From positions 1-20,131 of the forward strand of contig JAHIOR010000069.1 in assembly GCA_018895125.1 (NCBI GenBank): 20,131 nucleotides of DNA, read 5' to 3'. Shown piece by piece: positions 14,516 through 20,131 of the stretch. Positions within the stretch are counted from its first letter, which is position 1. Every line of letters begins with the position of its first letter. The notes under the pieces are model-generated. The model searched no databases and was not told the DNA's origin. It worked only from the letters and a program-made list of their open reading frames with translations. Both the position numbers and the translations under genes were made by a program. Source of the stretch: Patescibacteria group bacterium (lineage in GTDB: Bacteria > Patescibacteriota > Minisyncoccia > Minisyncoccales > GWA2-46-15).

Positions 14516-14711
14516 GCTCTAAAAGTTCGCGTCCGATCCGCGGCACTTCTCTTCTAAAATACTTTTTGATTTCTTTCCAATTGGTTTTGAAAAAAACCTT
14601 GGGCATGGGTTCTAAATCCGCGTCAGCAAAATAGATTAAGCTTTTAAGAATGTGGTGATAGTTATGGGCAACTATTGGATATTAATAAAGAACATCATTT
14701 TTCCATTTCAT
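14499..14711 (-). pseudogene. Remnant of an AbiEii-type nucleotidyltransferase toxin
   Basis: Reading the minus strand in one frame from the ATG at 14711 gives MKWKNDVLY, a TAA stop at 14684-14682, then an open stretch to TGA 14501-14499. That stretch contains HHILKSLIYFADADLEPMPK and then a TNWKEIKKYFRREV segment. From memory, 'L.YF.DA(E/D)..PMP+......W..+K.(F/Y)F' is the C-terminal region of AbiEii/AbiGii-type nucleotidyltransferase toxins found in Patescibacteria. The catalytic nucleotidyltransferase part (GG-T-A, DxD) is missing. The ATG overlaps the stop of the upstream antitoxin-like gene as ATGA, as in an intact pair. The best reading is a large internal deletion that kept only the first few codons and the C-terminus. 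Family assignment is by eye. Confidence 0.6.
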
Positions 14712-14959
14712 GGTTTCATCACCAGAAGTTGCCATAGAGAACGCGTCTCGGGCCGGATGACCCGAGATTGCTCAATTATTTTACGCAATAAAGAACGGGG
14801 ATATTCTCGCCACATCCAGCGCGCTTCGTTATCATTGCCAAAGTCTAAAATTCGCTCAATGATATAGCGACGGTGTTTTTTGAAATCAATGGTTTTCGGA
14901 TCAACATCCCAAAAAAGAGAAGATCGGAATTTGATATTTTTAGCCTTTTTCTTTGCCAT
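14708..14959 (-). CDS. Antitoxin-like small protein (DUF6922-like)
   Basis: This 83-residue basic protein, from ATG 14959, contains SLFWDVDPKTIDFKKHRRYI, IERILDFGNDNEARWMWREY and a C-terminal RPETRSLWQLLV. The pattern 'FWDVD...(L/I)D..K+..(F/Y)I(I/V)(E/K)R+L..G...(A/W).RW....Y' is one I associate with the small partner of AbiEii-type toxins in CPR bacteria. Two ATGs exist; 14959 is preferred over 14968 because a TATAAT ends 7 nt before it, which would give a leaderless message, and the upstream ATG overlaps that box. The stop overlaps the ATG of the decayed toxin. It is the intact half of a broken pair and may still bind the repeats in front of it. Family naming is tentative. Confidence 0.65.
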   Translation of the reverse strand: MAKKKAKNIKFRSSLFWDVDPKTIDFKKHRRYIIERILDFGNDNEARWMWREYPRSLLRKIIEQSRVIRPETRSLWQLLVMKP

Positions 14960-14960
14960 A

Positions 14961-15050
14961 TACTTCATTATAGCGAAACGAGTTTCGATATACTTTATTA
15001 TAGCGAAACGAGTTTCGATATACTTTATTATAGCGAAACGAGTTTCGATA
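14961..15050. repeat. Three 30-bp tandem repeats carrying -10 boxes and a small dyad
   Basis: Units 14961-14990, 14991-15020 and 15021-15050 differ at one position. Each contains the dyad CGAAAC-TC-GTTTCG (minus strand) followed by C and TATAAT. The boxes are at 14967-14972, 14997-15002 and 15027-15032, and a fourth TATAAT at 15057-15062 keeps the 30-bp spacing in a diverged partial unit. The innermost box drives the antitoxin-like gene. The repeated dyad is a natural candidate operator for antitoxin autoregulation. Confidence 0.92.
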
Positions 15051-15069
15051 TATCATATTATAACACGCT

Positions 15070-17094
15070 TTAGTCTTTGTTTAAATCCCCAAGCTTCTTC
15101 AGTAAAATTTGGTTCTGCGGAGCCAACTCCAAAGCTTTTTTAATCTGAACCATGGCCTCGGCTTTATTCCCCTGCTTTTCAAAAGCCAAAGCCAGAGAAT
15201 AAAGGCTGTCTAAATGCTGAGGGTTAAGCTTTAAGGCTTGCTGAAAAGAAACAATTGCCTCATTGGTCTGGCCCTGGTTAAAATAAATACGGCCGAGCTG
15301 GAAAGTAATGTCCGGATTTAAAGGATAAATATTTTGCAAATGGCTAAAAGAATTCAAAGCAGCTTCGGATCCTATTTGTTTTTCAACAATTAAGCTTAAA
15401 AAAATCTTAGGCTCAATTAAATCAGGCTTTAAGAGTTGAACTAGGGTAAAGTTATCTTTAGCTTGGTCAAAATTATTCTGGGAAAAATATACTTTCCCAA
15501 GCTTGAAATACAGCAAAGGATTGCTGGGCTCAAGTTCAGCAGCTTTGTTTAAAGCTGTTATACTCCAATTTTCAGCTCCGGTCACTAGTCCTAAAATTTC
15601 CTGGTAAGTCCCAGCCAAAGTTTCCCAACTAGCTACCCAGGCTGGAGCGGTTTTAGTTGAAGCATTAGCTGCTTGAACAGACCTGGTCACCAGCTGGAAA
15701 ATGTCTAAAGTGTTTGATTCTGCTATGGCCTGGTTTAAAAGCGCCCGGCTCAGCATCACCTGGTACTGGGCAAAAAACGGATTAACTGAAACTGCTTTCT
15801 CTAGCCAGGAAACTTTAACTGAACTAGTCTGGCTTTGAAAACCCCGGTTGTAGAAATAGTCTCCAGAATAAATCTTAAAAGTCATTAAAACTACTGTTAC
15901 TGTCAGCAAACTGACAAATCCCAAAAAAACAAGGTTTAAGTTTCGGCTTTTGAGAATTCTTTCCAAAGAAACTTCTTTAACAACTGAATTATCAGTTGCA
16001 ATCAAAGATAGCATCAGCCAAAAAACAAATCCCAGAACAATGTTTTGGTAATAGACTGTCAAAACCAGAAAGCCAGCCAAAAAAGAGAAAAACAATGGTT
16101 TGGAAAAAGCAGCTTTCAAACCAAAACCAACAATCAGTAAAAACCCTATCAGTCCCAAAAGCCCGCAGCTCACAGCCAGCTCAACTAAATAACTGACGGG
16201 TCTGTCAAACCTGAGCTGCCAAAAAGAACTTTGGTTAAACTGGATTGGCCTGAACTTGGAAAAAGCATAGCTAAAGGTTCCGGGTCCTGATCCCAGAATG
16301 GGCTTTGAACTTAGAGATTGTTTTGCCAGCTGAAAACTGAACTGATGGTCCAAAGTCACTTCTTTAGCTAAGTTAAGTAAGTTTGGCATTAATAAAACCA
16401 AACCCATTAAAGCCAGAATAAAGATTAAAACCAAACTCAAAGACAAAAACTTGTCTTGTTTTTGAAGGCTTTTTACTAGCAGGAAAATCAAGTAAGCCCC
16501 ACTGACAAAAACCAAAACCAGCCAGCTGGGCGTGTAATCAATTAATAAAATGAATGCTAGAAAAACAAAACTGAAAAACCTGAAGATCTTTTTGTCTTGG
16601 CCCAAGCTGACAAAAACCAAAGGAACCAGGAACATGGCCAAAGCTTCAAATGAAGGAGCCGCCAGATTTAAAGACCAGAAAACAGGCGCGCAAGCCAATA
16701 AAGCTGAAATAAGCAACAGCTTCAACAGCTTTTTATTCTGAGAATAACGGCTGATGCTAAAGTAAGCTAAAGCTAAACTGATCAAGGCTATTAGGCCGTC
16801 AGAAAACCTGCCATAAAAACCAAATAAGCTGACTAGCCGGTCATTTGAAAACAAAGCTGAAAAGCAAAAGATTAAAACAAAACCAGTTACCAGGGCGTCA
16901 AAGGGCCAGAAAACCCTAAGGGTTTTTGCAGAAATTTCTTTTGCCAAAGTCAGACCAAAACCTGCCAGGCTGAGCAAAAAAAGCAGACCCAGTTTGGGAA
17001 ACTCCCAAGCTTCAAAAAACAAAGGCAGCCAGAAAATTGGCAAGAGCAAAACAAGCAGGCTTAGAATGTAACCTTGAAAACGCTCTAGTTTCAT
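15070..17094 (-). CDS. O-antigen-ligase-like membrane protein with C-terminal TPR repeats
   Basis: This 674-residue protein has two halves. Residues 1 to about 415 contain roughly ten membrane segments with the family-like signature ILGSGPGTFSYAFSKFRP (267-284) and then NQSSFWQLRFDRP. Residues 430-670 form a TPR-type helical array, with clear repeats such as LYFKLGKVYFSQNNFDQAKD, DITFQLGRIYFNQGQTNEAI and DSLYSLALAFEKQGNKAEAM. The membrane half resembles the O-antigen ligase/WaaL-Wzy group, which transfers or polymerises lipid-linked glycans outside the membrane; the TPR half would be extracytoplasmic and may hold a protein acceptor or partner. It is a paralogue of the gene just upstream (17190-19649) with the same architecture and a matching GSGPGTF loop. 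Its first codons are part of a 25-bp tandem repeat. Substrate is unknown. Confidence 0.82.
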   Translation of the reverse strand: MKLERFQGYILSLLVLLLPIFWLPLFFEAWEFPKLGLLFLLSLAGFGLTLAKEISAKTLRVFWPFDALVTGFVLIFCFSALFSNDRLVSLFGFYGRFSDGLIALISLALAYFSISRYSQNKKLLKLLLISALLACAPVFWSLNLAAPSFEALAMFLVPLVFVSLGQDKKIFRFFSFVFLAFILLIDYTPSWLVLVFVSGAYLIFLLVKSLQKQDKFLSLSLVLIFILALMGLVLLMPNLLNLAKEVTLDHQFSFQLAKQSLSSKPILGSGPGTFSYAFSKFRPIQFNQSSFWQLRFDRPVSYLVELAVSCGLLGLIGFLLIVGFGLKAAFSKPLFFSFLAGFLVLTVYYQNIVLGFVFWLMLSLIATDNSVVKEVSLERILKSRNLNLVFLGFVSLLTVTVVLMTFKIYSGDYFYNRGFQSQTSSVKVSWLEKAVSVNPFFAQYQVMLSRALLNQAIAESNTLDIFQLVTRSVQAANASTKTAPAWVASWETLAGTYQEILGLVTGAENWSITALNKAAELEPSNPLLYFKLGKVYFSQNNFDQAKDNFTLVQLLKPDLIEPKIFLSLIVEKQIGSEAALNSFSHLQNIYPLNPDITFQLGRIYFNQGQTNEAIVSFQQALKLNPQHLDSLYSLALAFEKQGNKAEAMVQIKKALELAPQNQILLKKLGDLNKD

Positions 17095-17176
17095 AACCTT
17101 GAAGACGCTCTACGCTCTAGTTTCATAACCTTGAAGATGCTCTAGCGTTATAACCTTGAAGACGCTCTAGTGTTAT
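17070..17176. repeat. 25-bp tandem repeat spanning the TPR gene start
   Basis: Four units read AACCTTGAARAYGCTCTAG plus 6 bp on the plus strand: 17070-17094 (coding, includes the start codon), 17095-17126 (32 bp because CGCTCTA is duplicated inside it), 17127-17151 and 17152-17176. The first two end in TTTCAT, so they carry ATG on the minus strand; the outer two have GTTAT instead. The array fills almost the whole gap between the two TPR genes. Confidence 0.92.
17091..17126 (-). CDS. Upstream leader frame of the second TPR gene (11 codons)
   Basis: The second repeat unit supplies ATG and encodes MKLERRASSRL before TGA. The TGA overlaps the start codon of the TPR gene as ATGA. The first five residues copy the gene's own N-terminus (MKLERF). 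The arrangement is the same as in front of rpoB. It may be a by-product of the duplication; there is no Shine-Dalgarno. Confidence 0.35.
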   Translation of the reverse strand: MKLERRASSRL

Positions 17177-17189
17177 AAAAGATTATTGC

Positions 17190-19649
17190 TTAGGGTTTTT
17201 TGGCCGGACTAGGCGAGGGTGAAGCTTCGGCTTCAGTCCCTGGAGTTAACTGTTCTTCCGGAGTTTCCTGAATCGGAGGTTCAGGTTCGGTCAAACCTTC
17301 AAGAGCTGGTTTGCCGGCTTTCAAATTCTCAATAATCCCCCTAATTAAGGTGTTATCCTGATTAAGCTCGGCAATCTTTTCAAACTGCTCAATGGCTTTC
17401 TGGGTTTCTTTCTTATTGTCATAAATCAATCCTAGGAAATACCTGGCATTGGCATAATTTGGATCCAAAACAACCACTCTTTCAAATTCAGCCTGGGCTT
17501 TGTTTATCTGATTGTCAGCCTGATAAATCAAACCAAGTTGGAAGCCAAGGCCAGTGTCAAACGGAGCCAAAACCTTGGTTTCTTCAAGTTTGGTAATGGC
17601 ATCGCTGATCTTGTTTTCCCTAATATCAATCATGGCCAATTGGAATCTCGCTTGGGCATAGTCTGACTTTAACTGCAAGGCTTTTTCAAAGTTTTGCCTG
17701 GCCTTGTTTAAAGCTTCCTGTTTTTCTGCTCCTTTTTCCTTGTCCTGGGCTAAATTGTCAGCCCTGGTGCCATAAACCTGGCCAATGGCCGTGTAAATAA
17801 AAGGATTAGTCGGATCAAGTTTGGCTGCTTCTTCATAGGCTTTAATGGCCCATTCATCCGAACCCTGGATCAAAGACATAATGTTGTTATAAACATAACC
17901 CCTGACCGTCCAGTTAGCCACGTTTTTAGTGGCTGAGTCAGTCGAGGACTTGGCAGCCTCAACCAATAAAGAAATCAAATTGCCGACATTCTGGCTCATC
18001 TGTTCCTGGGTCAGATTTTGCTTTTGCAGCTCGTCATTAATCCTGAAAAGATAAACCTGGGACAAATCTCTCCAGTAATTATCCTGCTTGCCATTGGTCA
18101 GCCTGACTGCCTTGCTCAAGTAATTGATGGCCGCGTCATTATTTCCCTTCTGAACTTCAACCAAAGCGTTCAAATAATTGGTTTCCGCAAAAAACCTCTG
18201 GCCCTGGGAAAAGAAAACTACCATGGAAATAATCAACACGGTGATAAAGGCAAAGGAAACTACAACCGTAATCCAGGAAGCGCTCAGCTTTGATTTCTTG
18301 ACCTGAACAGCGCCTTCAACTGGTTCAGCCAAGGCCTGGAAATTAAAAGTCTTGGTTTTGGATCCGGCCAAGCTAAAGATCAAAGCCACCAGCAGCCAGA
18401 AAAGAAACATCAAAGATAAGTTGCTGGGATAAAACAGCAAGCTGACCACGGCGCCGACAAAACTGGCAAAAACGCCAATGGTCATCACCCAGGTAAGGCT
18501 TTCCTTTTTAGCTTCCCTGGAAATAACTGCCTTAAAACCAACCCAGGCACTGACTAAAATCACTCCTATAAAAGAAAGGAAGCCAAAGATGCCGGTAGTG
18601 GCCAACCTATCAGTCATTTCTGAAGAGCCTGAGCCAAACCTGGTTCCCCAAAAAGCAGTTTGGTTGATTTCAATGGGTTTATACATTGAATAGTCATAGA
18701 TAAAGGTGCCAGGGCCTGAACCAACCAGCCAGGATAACGGTGACCTAAAGCTTTTAAGGGTTTGCCAGGCAATATTAAAGCTGGCTCCCAGAGACGGGGA
18801 TACTTCAGCCGGCAAATCAATGGTTGGGAAAACCGCAGTCCTCATCACCAGGGCAAACAAAGCCATGGCCAAAAACAGCATGGGCAGGAACAGCCAGCTC
18901 AAACTGAACACTTCTCTTCTGGAAATGCCGAAAATCAGGATGACTGAAGAGCTGATCAAGAGCACCAGCCAGGCAGTCTGGAAATTGACAGCCAGCAACA
19001 CCAGCAAGGATAGGGCAATAAACAGCCAAACCAAGCCTTTGACCAGTTTTGATTTGGAAACAAAAATGACGCTGGCGGCCAAAGGCAAAACCGTGGCCAG
19101 AAAAATGGCCAAAGAATTGACTGAGCCAATGGTGTTAAATGAGGTTGATTTGCTAAAGTCAAAAGGAAACGGAAACTTTCCCAATAAATGGGGCAGGGCA
19201 ATCATGGAAACCAATAATCCCGAGACAGCCAAGACCAAAATCAAGCCGAAAATGTCTTCCGGTTTCTTAAATAAGTTGCTGACTAAAAAGTAAAACAAGA
19301 CCAAAGCCAGAGTGGTCAAGAAACTTGAGGAAATCACTAAGGGCCAGCCCCAGAAACTGGCATACTGGTAAGCTGATCCCAAAGTTGACAGGCCAATTAT
19401 TAAGACAAAGACAAAGGCTGGCAGACTAAACCAGCTCAGGTCCAAAGAAATCTTTTCTTCAATCAAAGATTTCAATAACCAGGCGAAAAGCGACACTAAC
19501 ACTAACACCGTCAGCAAAATTTGCTTGTTAAAGTCTAAAACGTTGCTGGTGGAGGGCAAAAAGAACAACGGTAACAGGAAGACTAAAAGAAAGATTCCTG
19601 TTCTCGAGAGTTTTTGCCAGCTCCTAGTTTGAGTCGATGTATCTAACAT
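17190..19649 (-). CDS. O-antigen-ligase-like membrane protein with TPR array and Pro/Glu/Ser tail
   Basis: This 819-residue paralogue of the next gene has about eleven or twelve membrane segments up to residue 430, one more at 457-480, and the shared signature LVGSGPGTFIYDYSMYKP (308-325) followed by NQTAFWGTRFGSGSSE. TPR-like repeats run from about 490 to 775, with clear units such as WAIKAYEEAAKLDPTNPFIY, KARQNFEKALQLKSDYAQAR and KAQAEFERVVVLDPNYANAR. The end is a disordered tail rich in Pro, Glu, Ser and Thr, closing with SPSPSPAKKP. The family relation is to O-antigen ligases/polymerases and bacterial protein O-oligosaccharyltransferases. Whether it modifies protein or lipid is unknown. 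It is upstream of its paralogue on the same strand, 95 bp away. A doubled -10 promoter lies in front of it; the last 20 nt before ATG are A/T only with no Shine-Dalgarno. Confidence 0.82.
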   Translation of the reverse strand: MLDTSTQTRSWQKLSRTGIFLLVFLLPLFFLPSTSNVLDFNKQILLTVLVLVSLFAWLLKSLIEEKISLDLSWFSLPAFVFVLIIGLSTLGSAYQYASFWGWPLVISSSFLTTLALVLFYFLVSNLFKKPEDIFGLILVLAVSGLLVSMIALPHLLGKFPFPFDFSKSTSFNTIGSVNSLAIFLATVLPLAASVIFVSKSKLVKGLVWLFIALSLLVLLAVNFQTAWLVLLISSSVILIFGISRREVFSLSWLFLPMLFLAMALFALVMRTAVFPTIDLPAEVSPSLGASFNIAWQTLKSFRSPLSWLVGSGPGTFIYDYSMYKPIEINQTAFWGTRFGSGSSEMTDRLATTGIFGFLSFIGVILVSAWVGFKAVISREAKKESLTWVMTIGVFASFVGAVVSLLFYPSNLSLMFLFWLLVALIFSLAGSKTKTFNFQALAEPVEGAVQVKKSKLSASWITVVVSFAFITVLIISMVVFFSQGQRFFAETNYLNALVEVQKGNNDAAINYLSKAVRLTNGKQDNYWRDLSQVYLFRINDELQKQNLTQEQMSQNVGNLISLLVEAAKSSTDSATKNVANWTVRGYVYNNIMSLIQGSDEWAIKAYEEAAKLDPTNPFIYTAIGQVYGTRADNLAQDKEKGAEKQEALNKARQNFEKALQLKSDYAQARFQLAMIDIRENKISDAITKLEETKVLAPFDTGLGFQLGLIYQADNQINKAQAEFERVVVLDPNYANARYFLGLIYDNKKETQKAIEQFEKIAELNQDNTLIRGIIENLKAGKPALEGLTEPEPPIQETPEEQLTPGTEAEASPSPSPAKKP

Positions 19650-19685
19650 GTTTTTTTATTATTTTATTAAATTGCCTAATTAGTT

Positions 19686-19738
19686 ATTATAACGCGTAGC
19701 GATATATCAATTATAGCGTGTAACGATATATCGGGCAA
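19686..19738 (-). promoter_or_regulatory. Promoter of the TPR gene pair with a doubled 24-bp -10 module
   Basis: On the minus strand TTGCCC (19738-19733) is followed after 17 bp by TATAAT (19715-19710). A second, diverged copy of the same 24-bp module, with GATATATCG, a CGC word and TATAAT, places another -10 at 19691-19686. The outer copy has the usable -35; the inner one has none. The start codon is at 19649, so the leader would be about 30-55 nt. Confidence 0.65.
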
Positions 19739-19806
19739 TCCGCCCATTGTAACTTAATTTTGCTTTATTTCCTAGTCCATAATTTAATGTTATTGAATTA
19801 TTAATT

Positions 19807-20131
19807 TTAAATGATGTTTTCACAGTGGTTTAAACGTTCCACAGAATAATCTTTTTTCAGAACAATGCAGACAGCGTCTATCCGGCAAGAACCTTTCCAT
19901 TTAATTCTGGCCGTGTAAGCCGTTGCATTACCCCAAAGCTTTCTCAATTTTTTTCTATCAATGGTTTCTTCGGGACTGCCAAAATTCTCTCCTATTTTCG
20001 TCCTCACTTCTACAAAAACCAATTCATTTTTCTGCTTTGCCACTAAATCGATCTCCGCGTATTTTGTCTTGTAATTTTGCTCAATTATCTTATATCCTTT
20101 TTTCTGCAAATATTCTTTGGCAATCTTTTCA
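19807..20131 (-). CDS. YraN/UPF0102 family nuclease-like protein, 5' end missing
   Basis: The frame is open to the right edge, so the gene is partial: at least EKIAKEYLQKKGYKIIEQNY precedes the core, matching the usual 'AE.YL...G(Y/F)+I+..N(Y/W)' start of the family. The core has AEIDLVAKQKNELVFVEVRT followed by KIGENFGSPEETI, which is the restriction-endonuclease-like fold motif (E, D, then E-x-K in most members). Here the usual VEVK-x-R appears as VEVR-T-K, so lysine and arginine have swapped places. The family is widespread, small and not well characterised; a nuclease role is inferred from the fold. An internal TTG at 20109 is not the true start. Downstream is a 157-bp gap containing the promoter of the TPR genes. 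Confidence 0.9.
   Translation of the reverse strand, partial: EKIAKEYLQKKGYKIIEQNYKTKYAEIDLVAKQKNELVFVEVRTKIGENFGSPEETIDRKKLRKLWGNATAYTARIKWKGSCRIDAVCIVLKKDYSVERLNHCENII

Noticed and set aside
18706..19293. 195-codon plus-strand frame opposite the first TPR gene
   Set aside because: It is a shadow of a strongly hydrophobic membrane protein gene on the other strand. Its composition is unstructured and it has no start signal.

Overview
This window looks like a chromosomal segment of a Candidate Phyla Radiation bacterium (Patescibacteria, probably Parcubacteria-like). Four things point that way. Housekeeping genes are tightly packed. rpsF-ssb-rpsR is present without rplI behind it, and rpoB-rpoC without rplJ/rplL in front. 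Shine-Dalgarno sites are almost absent. A PaaX/Cas2-like protein and an AbiEii-type toxin-antitoxin remnant of the sort common in these genomes are present. The genetic code looks standard. Lineage placement is inference; no database search was made.

Layout. 1-213 is the end of trpS. 239-945 is a cassette-like unit: a winged-helix plus Cas2-like protein bracketed by two nearly identical long palindromes. 991-1320 is a self-contained unit for a small membrane protein, with promoter, perfect Shine-Dalgarno and terminator. 1324-2721 (-) is a phosphomannomutase/phosphoglucomutase whose promoter is triplicated. 2869-4073 (+) is rpsF-ssb-rpsR, with a structured RNA region in front of rpsR and a terminator that lies inside the converging recA gene. 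4087-7358 (-) is ftsK-recA. 7413-14304 (-) is rpoB-rpoC, with a strong promoter and a complex leader. 14499-15062 (-) is a decayed toxin-antitoxin pair behind a 30-bp promoter repeat. 15070-19649 (-) is two paralogous O-antigen-ligase-like membrane proteins with C-terminal TPR repeats. 19807-20131 (-) is a partial YraN/UPF0102 gene.

The most distinctive non-coding theme is tandem duplication at gene 5' ends. Five genes are affected: the phosphomannomutase (28 bp x3), rpoB (26 bp x2), the antitoxin-like gene (30 bp x3), one TPR protein (25 bp x4) and the other TPR protein (24 bp x2). In three cases each unit carries a -10 box. In the other two the duplicated start region makes a short upstream reading frame whose stop overlaps the real start as ATGA. 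Several -10 boxes sit 7-8 nt before the start codon, which suggests leaderless mRNAs.

The best candidates for undescribed biology are the palindrome-flanked PaaX/Cas2-like unit and the multiplied promoter/start modules. The structured region that hides the rpsR start codon comes next.
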